From NCBI GenBank assembly GCA_003049485.1, contig PYST01000120.1, forward strand, positions 1 to 64,000: DNA of 64,000 nt, read 5' to 3'. How positions within the stretch are numbered: the first letter of the stretch is position 1; each line of letters begins with the position of its first letter. Origin of the DNA: Ophioceras dolichostomum. Taxonomy: Eukaryota; Ascomycota; Sordariomycetes; Magnaporthales; Ophioceraceae. The notes under the pieces were generated by a model. That model had not been told where the DNA came from. It searched no databases and saw nothing but the letters and a program-made list of their open reading frames with translations. Below, in pieces: positions 45,601 to 57,800 of the stretch. The translations under genes and the position numbers were made by a program.

Positions 45601-47544
45601 ATGAAGCGAGCTATAGCCACAACTCTGCTCCTTACCCGACTCGTCAGTGGCTTAACCTTCCCGTACGAGAATGTTCTACTTCAGGATGCAGACATCAGCC
45701 GGCTCCCCGCCGTCGCCTTCGGGGACAAGACGGCGCCAATCCCTCACCCCAGACCGGCCTGTCGGTCCTTTCCAGGAGACGTCTCATGGCCGAGCGAGGC
45801 TGAGTGGGAGGCGCTGAACCAGGTCATAGACGGCAAGCTCCTGAAGCCCATACCGCTGGGAGCAGCCTGCGACCCGACCATGCCCTCAACCTACGACGCG
45901 GCGCGCTGCGAGTTCCTCGTCCGCAACGTCTCACGCACGCGGGAGCTGCTCGACGACCCCCTCACCGAGCTCAACGTGTGGCCGCAGGGCGACACGTGCA
46001 GGGTGGCGCTCCCCGGCTCCGGACCGGGCGGGACCAACCCTCCGCCGTGCACGCAGGGCGGTTTTCCCGTGTACGTGGTCAACGCCACGGCGGTCAAGCA
46101 CGTGCAGGCAGCGGTCAACTTCGCGCGCAACAAGAACCTGCGGCTGATCGTCAAGAACACGGGCCACGACTTCAGCGGGCGCTCGGCGGGGGCCGGCAGC
46201 CTGAGCGTCTGGACGCACTACCTCAAGGACTCGGCGTACACCCCCTCGTATAGTAGTAGTACGCCCTTCTATGCCGGCAGGGCGATCCACCTGGGCGCCG
46301 GCCTCGAGGCCTGGGAGCTGTCCAACCTGATGGTCGACCACAACGTCTCCTTCCCTGCGCCCGGGTGCGGCACGGTCGGGGGAGTCGGCGGCTGGATGCT
46401 GGGAGGGGGCCACACGACGGTGACGTCCAACTTCGGGCTGGGAGCGGACCAGGTCGTGGAGCTCAACGTCGTGACGGCCGACGGCCGCTTCCTCACCGCG
46501 AACTCCACGCACAACCGCGACCTTTTCTGGGCGCTGCGCGGATCGGGCGTGGGCCCTTCGTTCGGAATCGTCACCTCCGCCGTGTTCCGCGCCTGGGACC
46601 CGATCTTCATCACGGGCGCCACGCTGCAGTGGCTGACGGGGCCCAACTACGCCAACGCGACTCCCACTCAGATCGTCGTAGACAAGGAGACCTTCTGGAG
46701 GGGGATCAACGCGTACTTCAGGTTCGGCATCAACATCGGCCTCGCCAACGGCGTCGACTTCAACTACATCCGCAACCAGCCCAGCGGCTCCTTCTCCTTC
46801 GACACATTCATCTCCCTCCCCGGCAAGTCCCCCAACCAGACCTCCGCGATCCTCTCTCCCCTTTTCGCGACTCTGCGCGGGGCGGGCGTGCCCATCCCCG
46901 CGAGCGCATCCAACATCGCCGCGCCGAGACCGTACAACGGCCGACGCGGCGGGACGGGCGACACGCTCGTCAACATCCGCTACGCGTCGCGCCTGTGGCC
47001 GCGCTCGACCTGGACGTCGGGGGATGCCGTCTTCTCGAACGCCATGGCGGCCGTCCGCTTGGCGGTCGAGGAGGGCGGGTACACCTTCCACGGCCTGCTG
47101 ATGACGACCGACCCGTCCACGGTCGGCATCACGGACCCGCAGAACAGCGTCTCGCCCGGCTGGCGCAGCGCGGCGATGCACGCCTCCGTGCAGGATCTGA
47201 CCCCCATGGCCGATCTGTCCCCGGACGCGTGGCACGCCGCGAACCTGAGGGTGCTGAGCTACTCGGCCGCCATCAGGGCCGCCACTCCGGGGGGAGGGGC
47301 GTACATCAACGAGGGGGACGGGCTGGAGCCGGGTTGGCAGGAGAACTTTTATGGGGGAGGGGAGAGGTACGAGGAGCTGCTGAGGGTGAAGAGGGAGAGG
47401 GATCCGTGGGACCTGTTCTGGGCGCCGACGGCGGTGGGGAGCGAGGGGTGGAGCGTTCGGACGGCGGATGGGACGTTTACGCAGAATGGGAGGCTTTGTA
47501 GGACTGGTGGGGGGAGTTGTCAGAAGAGGAGGAGGAAGGTGTGA
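45601..47544 (+). CDS. secreted FAD-linked oxidoreductase, berberine-bridge (BBE) type
   Basis: One exon of 647 residues. The signal peptide is about residues 1-17 (MKRAIATTLLLTRLVSG). The PCMH-type FAD domain covers about 155-335: RLIVKNTGHDFSGRS carries His189, the usual 8-alpha-linked flavin ligand, and APGCGTVGGVGGWMLGGGH carries Cys256, placed where bicovalent enzymes have their second FAD link. The C-terminal BBE motif is YINEGDGLEPGWQENFYGG followed by ERYEELLRVKRERDPWDLFW. Family members oxidise sugars, alkaloids or other secondary metabolites with oxygen. No partner biosynthetic genes lie nearby, so the substrate is unknown. The protein ends with a Cys-x8-Cys and a basic tail. The frame extends 18 codons upstream without an ATG, so 45601 is the clear start. 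Confidence 0.92.
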   Translation: MKRAIATTLLLTRLVSGLTFPYENVLLQDADISRLPAVAFGDKTAPIPHPRPACRSFPGDVSWPSEAEWEALNQVIDGKLLKPIPLGAACDPTMPSTYDAARCEFLVRNVSRTRELLDDPLTELNVWPQGDTCRVALPGSGPGGTNPPPCTQGGFPVYVVNATAVKHVQAAVNFARNKNLRLIVKNTGHDFSGRSAGAGSLSVWTHYLKDSAYTPSYSSSTPFYAGRAIHLGAGLEAWELSNLMVDHNVSFPAPGCGTVGGVGGWMLGGGHTTVTSNFGLGADQVVELNVVTADGRFLTANSTHNRDLFWALRGSGVGPSFGIVTSAVFRAWDPIFITGATLQWLTGPNYANATPTQIVVDKETFWRGINAYFRFGINIGLANGVDFNYIRNQPSGSFSFDTFISLPGKSPNQTSAILSPLFATLRGAGVPIPASASNIAAPRPYNGRRGGTGDTLVNIRYASRLWPRSTWTSGDAVFSNAMAAVRLAVEEGGYTFHGLLMTTDPSTVGITDPQNSVSPGWRSAAMHASVQDLTPMADLSPDAWHAANLRVLSYSAAIRAATPGGGAYINEGDGLEPGWQENFYGGGERYEELLRVKRERDPWDLFWAPTAVGSEGWSVRTADGTFTQNGRLCRTGGGSCQKRRRKV

Positions 47545-48349
47545 AGGAGGAGAGATTTGGGGGGAAGGGGGGTTAAATGGGTTTGGGGTGGAAGAGTTAG
47601 GCCTGAGGTCGAGGGGTGAGTGATCGGGTGCGTGGGTGGGTAGGTGCCTTAGGTAGTTAGCCTTGGTGTTGTTGTTTCCGGATGCCGCTGGGAAGTACTT
47701 GTATTCTAAGTAGCTCTATCGGGGGAAGTGACTTGACTTTGTAGCACACCTAGAGCCCCAAATCAGGATATTTTCTGCAGGTTCTCCTAAGAAAAGCCAT
47801 CAGTGCCGTCTCGTTTCATCAAGCTGTGTGGTGTGGCCGTCGAACGTCCTCCGCAACTAGATTCACAAGGATTCCTACTCCCTCACCCCCCAGGACAGAC
47901 CTTCCCTTCGGTTTCTTATCCTCTTCAAGTTTGTATGCAACCTGACGGTGCCAAAGCAATGCGCGGACGGACAGATGTCTCAGGCGTGGTACCTCATCAA
48001 CTACCTCAACTCTGTATAGGTAGCCTTATCATCACAGAATGATGTGTTATGGTGTGACAATCTATACGTTCATCTTAAAACATACTAGTTGTTCCTCCTC
48101 ATGGTTTGCGTGGCCGCATCTAGTCTCCTCTGACGAGTACACCATACATTGATCCAGAGCATAGAAAACGGACGAAATGCATCAATGCGGGCTAACAGAC
48201 AAATAGAGGGCCGTGAGGCGCGCACCTATCTTCCACCCTTTTTTTTTTGTTGGTTCCTTGGTTAGGTTGGTAGGTAGGTCAGGTAGTTTCGTCAGCTCGT
48301 ACCGCCTGCCGGCTTCCTCTTCGAGATTCTCGGTCGTTCACTCACTCAC
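47545..48349. other. convergent intergenic region
   Basis: It lies between the stops of the BBE oxidase (plus) and the lipase-like gene (minus). GTAGGTGCCTTAGGTAG and GGTAGGTAGGTCAGG motifs occur at about 47638 and 48269. No gene seen. Confidence 0.55.
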
Positions 48350-51022
48350 TCACTCCTCCTCGATCAACCCCGTCAGCCCTGCAGCTAGGCCCTGCATCCT
48401 CCTACCGAGCAGATCATCCGAGCTGGCCAGCCGACTGAGGCTCTTATCCGACACTGTCGTGGTCTTCCTACTACCCCTGGTGCCACTGCCGGCGTTCCCT
48501 CTCTTCTTCTTTCCTGCTGCTGCAGCCGCCGACGACGACCCGTTCCCATTTGCCGCCTCTCCGTTGTCGGCGGTTGGCGGCGAAGACGCATTAGCAGCAC
48601 CTCCAGCATTCCGCTGCGGTGGAGAGCCGGGAACAGCAGCACCGGCAGCAGCACCACCGGCGGAGGTACCTTTACCCCTCGGCCTGACCATGCTCATCTC
48701 CAACGGCCTATCCTCATCACCACTCGACTCCGTCCTAAAATGATGTCGCGGCCTACCATTCGTGCCAGCCGCACCGTCCCCATTCACATCAACTCCGCCA
48801 GCACCATTGCCGTTCTGCAGCAGCGCCAACCCATCCCCATTCACCCTGCCACCAACACCAGCCTCCGCAGTCGCCCCCCGTCCCCGTCCCCTCGCCCTCC
48901 CCCTTCTCTCCGCATCAGCAAACGCCTCCTCAATCCACCCGGCGCTCCTATCGATCCACTTCCACGCAGGCGGGTACAGGTGCGGGAACTGCATAAACCC
49001 GTGCGAGATGCCCGGGACCAGCACCGTCTCCGCCACGGCCTTCTCGTCGAACCCGGGGCTCAAGCTGTCGTCGTCCTGGTACTCGAATCTCCTGCCGCCG
49101 GACGCGTGCGCGGCCGCCTTCACCCTCCTCAGGCGGCCCGCGAAGATGACGGTGTCGTCCACGAGCGGGTCGCGCTCGCCCGTCAGGAAGTACGTCTTGG
49201 GGAACCTTGCCAGTAAAACGTCGGGCGCGAGGACGGGGGACAAGAGGTAGTCGGTCGAGAAGTCGGGCCGGTTGTGCGGGCCGATGTAGAGGATGATCAT
49301 GGCGCGCATCATCTCGGGCGTCAGGATGCGGTCGTTGAAGTAGGAGATCATCGAGGAGGTCGCGAGGCGGGTGCGCATAGGCTCCGAGTGGTGCGAGGTG
49401 CTTGGGAGTTTGTTGCTGTTGTTTTTGTTGCTGCTGCTGCTGCCGTGGCTGTTGCTGGGGAGGGTGTTGTTGGTGCGGCGGCTGATGTCCGGAGAGAGCG
49501 CGCCGCCGGGCGACAATTTGCTCCAAGAGGTCGGACCCGGGTGAGCGTACTCTGGGTGTGGGCTGCGCGCGCCGTCGGAGCGGGCGGCCGCGGGCCACTG
49601 CTGGTCGCCGCCGTCCATTGTGGTTAGGGGCGGCAGCCTGATCGGGGGTTGTTGCTGTTTTTGTTGTTGTTGCTGCTGTTGCTGCTCCTGTTGCTGGGGA
49701 TGGACTGCCTCCTGTCCCGGCTCAGAGGAGGCTGGCTGTTGCTTGTTCTGTAGTTGAAGGGATTCGTCTTCGTCGTCCGAGTGGTGCGGCGTCCCGACAA
49801 GGTTGTCGTACTGCATGCTCTTCCGGCGCACGATGCGCCTGTTTGTGCCACGCACCCTCCTATCCTTCATCAATGACATCTGCTCGTCCGACATCCAGTT
49901 GCCGATGTTCATGTCTAGGCCGGGATAGAACAGGATGACGGCGTCCGGCAGGGGCAGGTCGGTCTGGCCCTGGAATCGACGAACGGGGGAGCTCCCGCTC
50001 TCGATGATCATCAAAGTCGTCGAGGCCGCCAGAGACCCGCCCGCGCTGTCTCCGCTGATGATCACCCGGGGTACTTCCGTGCCGGGAAGGCCGACGCAAC
50101 GGCCTTTGGTGTGGATGATGGTCGAGTATACGTCGTAGCACTCGTTGAGCGCGTGGGGATAGGGGAATTCGGGCGATTTCTTGTAGTCCAAGCTCAGGAT
50201 CGGCAGTCCTGTGCTAGCTGCCCAGGCCAGTAATCGGTCGTCATTGCACCTGGGGTCCATCGCCACAAAGCCGCCACCCGGAATATCCAGCACGATCTTG
50301 TTGTGATGCTCGAGATCTGAGAGCGGGCCATCAAAGTAAAGCCACCCTGAAACAGGCTCCTTGAAGTCACTCGTCGGAGGCCGTGGGATGCGGATCTGCC
50401 GCGGCGGCCAGCGCATGAACCGTGGCCGCAACAGACCCTGGAAGAAGGACAGGTAAGGCGTAACGCCCTTGTTCCAGCTGACGCGGAGGTGTTCGACCGT
50501 GAGGTTGCTCCTGACCTTGCGGACCTTCTCGTCCGCCTTCTGGGTCTGGAACAGGTAGAAGACGGTAAAGACGACGCCAGCAAAGTCCCTCAAATACCGG
50601 TTGCGGATCTTCATCGCGGTCCAGAACCCGGCATCCAGCGCCGTCATCACCCATGTCGCCCGGAAGAATGTGGGGTCGTACATGTTGGCCAGGGGCTCAG
50701 GACTGGCGAGTCCGACCAGAGTGCTCATGTTGCGCGCTGCGTAGAGGTAGATCATCGTCATCGCCACGATCTGCCACGCCGACAGGCGCTTCGTGAGCCA
50801 CCGCGAGACGTTCCGGCATCCTGGTGGACCATGCTTGTTGCCTCTGTGTGTCATTGCACATTTATGTTAGTATCATTGCTGGCTGGGGAGACCAGCGGTG
50901 GTAAGGAAGTGCGCGAGGGACTCAACGAACCTGAACATGTAAGCGGACCAGAACGACAGCACCGCCAGGACCTGCAGCCGGCGGGACTTTGTGGAGGGCC
51001 GCCCGAGAACGTGGTCTATCAT
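48350..51022 (-). CDS. membrane-anchored alpha/beta hydrolase, hormone-sensitive-lipase-like
   Basis: Two exons on the minus strand: 51022-50931 and 50843-48350, giving 861 residues. The 87-bp intron has donor GTTCGT and acceptor ACACAG; joining yields YMFRGNKHG and adds an N-terminal hydrophobic segment (LQVLAVLSFWSAYMF, about 16-30). Further hydrophobic segments lie at about 52-65 and 117-128. Catalytic elements of the HSL family: oxyanion-hole IPGGGF (about 218-223, in place of the usual HGGG), nucleophile GDSAGG (Ser297), acid GERDPLVDD (Asp589) and base PGISHGF (His645). Between nucleophile and acid sits a region of about 170 low-complexity residues (Gln, Asn, Ser). A Gly/Arg/Asn-rich tail of about 190 residues follows. 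Likely an esterase or lipase at a membrane; substrate unknown. Confidence 0.88.
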
Positions 51023-53319
51023 TGTGTGAGTAGCCCGAGCAGTTGCTCTTTGGCAGAGGCTGGTATCACACGGTTGTCGCTGTCGATGTCTGATACGCTA
51101 AATGTTTCGAGCCATCGAAGGCAATATTTGTTGTGGCTCGAACCTTTTCGGCCTTGAATAGCGGATAGGGTTAGGGTGCAGGTGTATGGTAGTCGACAAA
51201 CAAATCTCGTGGCGATAGTCCAAGGGGGGACTGGTGAATCACGAAAAGGCGGAATAGAGACGGATATGGCGAGTTCGAGTGAACCATCGGACAGCGGCAA
51301 AGTGCCACCCTCGCAGGGCAGGCTGCTCCAGCTGTGCCCAAGATATCAAGCGGCGGTCAGAGAACCCTCGGGATCGGAGGATTCGGGATTCGTGTCAGAT
51401 GCGAGGCGGCAGCCAGTCCGCAAGGAGCAGATATGTTGGGGGGAGGTCAGGTCGGGTAATACGAAGAATTCCTAAGAGTCAAAACAAAGGGACAACAGCG
51501 AGGACAGCCCCACCGTTTGTCGTTGAAAGGTCTGGGCAGGCATGTGATCCATGTGATCCGCCCTACCGAACAAGGCTAAAACAATGCCACGTTTTGGTGA
51601 TGCAGGACGATAGGTACGGACGCGTGAGGGGAGAACAAGGAAAGTCCGGAGCCGAAGCAGGCGACATCGAAAACTAAATATCGTGAGGCGGGTGAAAGTA
51701 ACTCCGGTACACTACGTAAAGCAAGGAGAGAAAAGAAGACGGGGGAGCACGAGGTCAGTCAAGCAAAACAACAACACGGTTAAGCTCCGTTGTTGTTAAG
51801 TTTCTGCTGTATTGGGTCAGTTGGACCTAAAAACGAGGAGACAGAGCCGTCGGAATCCGTGGAATCACTGCCTGGCCGCTGGCCTGTGACATCGATCGCG
51901 GGTGTGGCTGCGGCACTTAGAACGCCGCTGACTGACATGTGAAAGGAGGAAGTGTTCCAGAAGGAAGGACGTGGCGTGGGGGAAGAAACCGAAAAGCGGG
52001 TAGCTTTTGCTCCGGCGGCCACATGATGTGCAGTTTTCCGGGGATCCCGCCAATTGCGTCAAGGCGTCCCTTCCAACAGCACAAGTAAGTGGCTGGTGAT
52101 TCGAAGAGGGGCAATGGGGAAAACAGAGAATGAGAATGAGTTTTCTCTCGGAGCTGGGAATGAACCCGAAGCCTCCCGTCTCTTGCCGCAAAGCAACCCG
52201 AGTCAGATCAGATGGCCTCCAACGGCGCCATCATCCTCATCGTCATGTGACTGTAAGCTGGACAGATGGGATTAGAGGAGAGGTAAATCGAGCCCGGTGG
52301 TCGATTGACCGGGAGTGACCCAGTCGCCAGTCAGTCAATGAATGAATGAATGGCGATCGTAAGATGCAGTTCGGCACACCAGCCGAGACAGCTGAACTAG
52401 TTCAGCTTAGCTCCGATCCGTGCCAATCCATGCTTCGCTCCTTGTCCCGTCAATGATGGATTGCATGAGACTGGGGAGACGGAGCGGCGACCGTTCCTGA
52501 CTGTCTGGCGGAGGACAGTTCTGCTAATGTGGTTCCCCCCTTTCCGACCGACGGAGCCGTCCATACCAATCGACCGGCGCCGCTGCCCCTGACATTGACG
52601 TGGCGCCTCCATCGTCAAGTCAAGTCCGTCCGGCGACGTTGAAATCCATACCAGAGATCCCCAGCAAGGATTCCGTACCACTTGGTTACACGAAGTTTAG
52701 GCCTGGTCGATCTAGGGACCTTGGCGGAGGTCGTCGGGCACCATGCATGCCATCCCTAAAGAGACTAAGCGGCGGAAGCATGCTGTACGTACGACCAGTG
52801 CCGTCTCGGAAATCTGCTGGCTGGTGAGAGGGGATCAAGCAATCGCATTGGACTCGACAGCTCGTAAATGCCGTGCACCAATTGCTGCGGCGATACCGAA
52901 ACTGAAGTGACGCACGGAACAAGAGGAGAAGCGAAGCGAATGACCGTCCGTGGAAGAGTTTTAAATCTCAACAAACTGGGCGTTGCGCAATGTCGCCTGG
53001 CATTGCGCTGCGTTGCGTTGCATGGAGGAGCTCGAGGCACGGGCCGAGAGCGATGTCGGCGAAAAGCCCCTCCAAGAAAAATTACTTTGAGTCACGACCC
53101 CCTGGAAAAACCGTATCGATAACCACACCCGACGTCTTTCCAGTCCGGTTCCCAGAAAATGTGATGATTTGGTGATACTCACTCCTTCGCTTCCCCCCTC
53201 CTCCTCGTTTTCTTCCCCATTGCGTGCCTTCCCCCTTCCGCCGTATCGTCTTCGAGTCAATTGGTTCGCCGGTTGAACGTTTCTAGCCGTTCAGCTCGCT
53301 CGGGCTTTGTAGCGGAGCC
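51023..53319. other. divergent intergenic region
   Basis: A 2.3-kb shared upstream region between the lipase-like gene (minus) and acetylornithine aminotransferase (plus). A TGAGTCA site lies at 53088. No gene recognised. Confidence 0.55.
53088..53094. promoter_or_regulatory. GCN4/CPC1-type site upstream of acetylornithine aminotransferase
   Basis: TGAGTCA, the core bound by fungal general amino-acid control bZIP factors, lies 226 bp upstream of the start codon. A second near-match (CGAGTCA) is at about 53251-53257. Fungal arginine genes are known targets of this control; use here is inferred. Confidence 0.45.
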
Positions 53320-54874
53320 ATGGCGTCGCGAATCGTCCCAGCAGCAGTCAGGATACCCGCCAATTTGGCACAGCGATGCTCCGTTTCCGCTTCTTCTAGG
53401 TTCTACTCCCAAGCTGCGGCGGCAGCTGCGGCAGCCGCCCAAAAGGATGCTCAGGTAACAAAACACAATCTCGAAGTCATTCCGTACTCACCCACCCCGA
53501 GTTTGGCGACTTTGGCAGAGTGAGCGAGAGACCTTGTAGCTGATGACCAGAGAGCAGCCCGCTAGCAACGCCACCAGCACGAGCGCGAGCGCGAGCAGCA
53601 GCAGTCCCCTATCCCACCCAGACCCAGCCGAAGACTCGAAGAGCGCCGCCCTCGTTAGGGACCACACCCCCTACATGGTAGCGACCTACACCCGCCCGGC
53701 ACCCGTTTTCGTCGAGGGGTCCGGCTCCTACCTGTTGGACCTGGAGGGGAGGAAATACCTCGACTTCACAGCCGGGATCGCCGTGACGGCCCTGGGGCAC
53801 TCCGACCCGGAGGTGGCTGACATCCTGTCGAGCCAGGCAAGCACGCTGCTGCACACGTCGAACCTGTACTACAGCCCCTGGGTGCTCTCGCTGTCCAAGC
53901 TGCTGGTAGAAAAGACGGTGGCCGCGGGCGGGATGCACGACGCCGCCGCGGCGTTCGTGTGCAACTCCGGCACGGAGGCCAACGAGGCGGCCATCAAGTT
54001 CGCCCGGAAGGTCGGGAAGGTCCTGGACCCGTCCGGCCGCAAGGTAGAGGTGGTCTCGTTCAACAACGCGTTCCACGGCCGCACCATGGGCAGCCTGTCG
54101 GCGACGCACAACCCGAAGTACCAGGAGCCGTTCGCGCCCATGGTGCCCGGGTTCCGGTGCGGGACCTACAACGACATCGAAGGGATCGAAGAGCTGGTCA
54201 CGGCTGAGCGCACGTGCGGCGTCATCGTCGAGCCCATACAGGGCGAAGGCGGCGTGCGGGTCGCCACCCCGGAGTTCCTCGCCGCGCTGGCGAAGCGCTG
54301 CCGCGAGGTCGGCGCCGTGCTGATCCACGACGAGATCCAGTGCGGCCTGTCGCGCACGGGCAGGCTGTGGGCGCACGCCTCGCTGCCGGCCGAGGCGCAC
54401 CCGGACGTCTTCACCACGGCGAAGGCGCTGGCCAACGGCTTCCCCGTCGCCGCGACGGTCGTGAACGGTTTTGTTTCTGAGAAGATCAAGGTCGGCGACC
54501 ACGGCACCACCTACGGCGGCAACCCGCTGGGGTGCCGGCTGGCGCACCACGTGCTCTCGCGGCTGGCGCAGCCGGAGCTGCAGGAGGCCGTCGTGGCGAA
54601 GGGCGCCGTGCTCGCCAGGGGACTGGGACAGCTCCGCCAGAAGTACCCGGGTCTCATCTCGGAGATCAGGGGGAGGGGCCTGCTCGTGGGGATGCAGCTG
54701 ACGGTCGACCCGGCGCCCGTCGTGGCGGCCGCGAGGGAGAGGGGTCTGCTCGTCATCACGGCGGGGGTCAACACGCTGAGGTTCGTGCCGAGCCTGGTCA
54801 TCTCTGAGGCGGAGATCCAGGAGGGGCTGGGGATCTTGGACCGGGCCATCGCGGCTGTCGTCGCTGCCGCGTAG
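53320..54874 (+). CDS. ARG8: acetylornithine aminotransferase, mitochondrial
   Basis: Two exons, 53320-53454 and about 53558-54874 (acceptor could be 53555), giving about 483 residues. It transfers the amino group of glutamate to N-acetylglutamate semialdehyde in arginine biosynthesis, in the mitochondrial matrix. The first exon encodes an Arg/Ser/Ala-rich presequence without acidic residues (MASRIVPAAVRIPANLAQRC..., then RFYSQ). Class-III aminotransferase motifs: YLDFTAGIAVTALGHSDPEV, CNSGTEANEAAIKFARK, NAFHGRTMGSLSATHNPKYQ, EPIQGEGGV, IHDEIQCGLSRTG and TTAKALANGFPVAA, whose Lys (about residue 334) binds pyridoxal phosphate. NTLRFVPSL ends the conserved core. A low-complexity Ser/Ala linker separates presequence and catalytic part. 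A 444-codon minus frame over the gene is a shadow. Confidence 0.92.
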
Positions 54875-57800
54875 AGGGGGAGAGAGAGGTCTGAGGGAGG
54901 AGAGGGAGAGGGGGTTATGGAGAAGAGATTGAGTGGTTGCCACCCATGCACGTAAGCTCTGCTATTCTTTTGGAGTTTGGCAGGGCTCAAAATAAGAGGA
55001 GGCATAAGAGCGAAGCATACTCTATATAAGTTTCTTCAGCTAGTAGACGCGGTAGGCGTATAGTTGATCCAAAAGTTCGCCAGATCACATATCACTCAGA
55101 ACGAGCAGGTTTGACATGATGGTCCAGTGGCGAGATGCATGGCTGTCTGACAGTCTTGAACCGGTCCTTGAAGCTGCTTTTAACAAGAAGCAGCCCAGTC
55201 CGTTCTACACTTTCTTCTTTCTTATCTTTTTGCCCTATGGTAGTCCTCAAGTATCCCCAACAAGGAGGCGGAGGCGCGGCTACTACCGGCCTTCCATCAG
55301 GAGGGGGACCCTCCGTCAGGTGGGCCTCCGAGATCGGCACGCCCCTCCCCCCTTGTGATCGGTGAGATATTCCCACCACGCCTTCTCGACTCATTCCCCT
55401 TGCACCTTTTTTGGCTCAAACTGGAAGGCCCAGCCGACGAAACCACACACGCCATGCCGCGAAGAAAGAGAGAAGATAGATATCACGGTTTGGCATGGCA
55501 TCCCCCAGATTCATTCGGCAATTGGGATCTCGGGATGAGACGAGCCCGCCCTGCACGTCGCCGATCTTTCTGTCCACCCGGCAGTGAGTGAGGCGGCCCC
55601 GTTCCTGGGGGACACCTCCTTCTCAGCTTCGTGGGGAAAAAGAGGTTATTCCAACGTCGAATGTGTCCTTGGGGGTTGACGACGTCTGTCCTGGCTGATT
55701 CTAGGGAACAACAGCTGAACTATCACTGCAACAGCGCCCTGTTTTGGAAGGGGAGTTAGTTGGTGGAGCGGCAAACTCGAGTACGTTGATGCTGCGTAGT
55801 GCAATCAGCGTGTCCTGACTTTCTCCTTGCAGAGAAAGAGGGATTGAGTGCGTCTGGGTCTTGGGCTCCTATCCGTACTGGTCTCGTATACCTGCCTACC
55901 GACCTATGCGTCTTGAAACATCAGAGAGGATCTATGTAAGTGTTCCCACCCTGATCAACAGTTCTCCATACCCGGGTCCTTGTGGCCGGCCGTTCTGGTC
56001 GGGGGAACGGAAGCTGGGTTGGCCCTAGGAGTGGAAGGATGGGCGCGTCTCTCCGGCCGCACTCGTATAGGCATTGCTACACGAGAGACTCGACTTGACT
56101 TGGAGAGTATTCCTTGGGTGTAAGTTGCAGTTGTCGGGGGGTATTTAGTCATATAACTATACGATGTCTAATGAGCATATGGCAGTTTCCATTGCTCTAG
56201 TAGTAGTACGTGGCTGGATGTGTTGCCAGCAGTTGTGATGTCTTTGATGATATCGTAGGAGTACAGACACATGGCCTGGGTCATGGGTGACGACTGGGTG
56301 TTTTCTGCTAAGGAGGGCATTCTCGATTTCTCCTTTCTTCCTTATTTTCTTCTGCTTTTTTTTTCGTTTTTCTTCCCGAAAGGAGGAGGGAGGGGGAAGC
56401 GCGAGACCCCCTTCGTGAAACAGCAGAGCAGGAAAAGCAGGAAGTGGTCCCATTGCGCCATAATACGACGTAAAAAAAATTAAGTAGAGCCCCCCTCTCT
56501 CGTCTGCGGGCGATATTAGACCGGCCATCAAGGCCCAACAAGGGGAAAAAGACGACGGAAGAAGGAGGCTCCCGTAATCATAATCCGTCGTGAGGCAGCC
56601 CCCAAACAGGCCACCGGGCTGGCGACCAGGACAGGGGTTTTTGCCCCCGAAAAAGAGCCCGATTTGGTAAGAGCCGCGTGTTGTATTCATTGTGTATCGC
56701 TGTGTGGCCGCTTGGCTGTGGCCGCTGGGGCCGTGGTCCGTGGTGAGCTTGTTTGTCGAAAATTCCCGTGTCGGTATTTCCTCGTGGCACCACATGTAAG
56801 ATATCGGGATGGGGGAGTCAAACGAAGTCAAAAAGTCAAGGGGAGTCGGCTAGGGAGTCAAAGGGGTTCACGATGACAAGTGGGCGGCTTTGTGGGGGGC
56901 TTTTTTGTCGCCGCCTCGGGCCTTGCCAATTGTCATTTCGTAAAAAGAGGACTATCCCGGAGAGATGTTTGCATGTTTTTTTTTAATCGGGTTGGGCTCC
57001 CGACTTTTAGCGGTCAGGAGAGGAGGACAGCCCATCAAATTTCCAGAACAAAGTTCTTCGTAATCAGGCTGAGGGAACATTACATATGTTCCAAAAATTT
57101 CCCATTTTGTCCTTTGTGTCCGGTGCTTCTTGTTATGCTTCCCGCCCCTTTTCTTGAGCGATGGCGAAGAGTCCTGACCAGTCCTATGCCGTAAAGACTC
57201 GGTGAAGGGAAGACGGGGCGCTGACGGGATTTGATCGGTGGGGGGCTCATCATTACGGCTCACCCGACGAGTCGTGCCACCATCAGCCGTTCCTAGCGGC
57301 CGTGCTGAGACGCGCCGGAAGGACACTGATGATGTCACTGATGAGACCTAACAAAAGTCCACATCCGGCGGCCAACTGCCCCCCAGCCAGGAGGAGCCAG
57401 CCAGGGGCGTAATCGTGGTTGCAGAAACAAAACCTGCGTAAAATTCTTTCAAAAAGGTGTCGCCATCGACAAGAAAAAGAACCGGGTGCTGGGTTGCCTC
57501 CTGGGAGCAGGGCTGGCACGGAACCTGGTGTGCTTTGGTTCACCACGTCAAGCTGAAAAGAATTCGCCCAGGCAGTCGGATCAACCATTCCACCAGTCGG
57601 CATCAGTGCCGAATCGCAACACAGCTTGGCTGTACGGATTTGGTCGTGCAAGGCCCGAATGAGCTATTCCGTGTCCTTCGATCATTTTTAGCACAATGTG
57701 ACCGGGGGTCTCTTTGGCTCTTTCTCACGATGCCAGTTGAGAGGGTTTCCTGGCTTCAGACTTTAGGATCTTCAAGTGGCCAGTTTCCGTCCTCACGACG

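Noticed and set aside
45931..47235. 434-codon minus-strand frame opposite the BBE oxidase
   Set aside because: An effect of G/C third positions in the real gene; no motif, Arg/Val/Gly-rich composition. The same applies to 53609-54943, 8483-9307 and 1477-2328 on the minus strand.
51167..51180. TAGGGTTAGGG, telomere-like
   Set aside because: Less than two units; not a telomere or a meaningful internal array.
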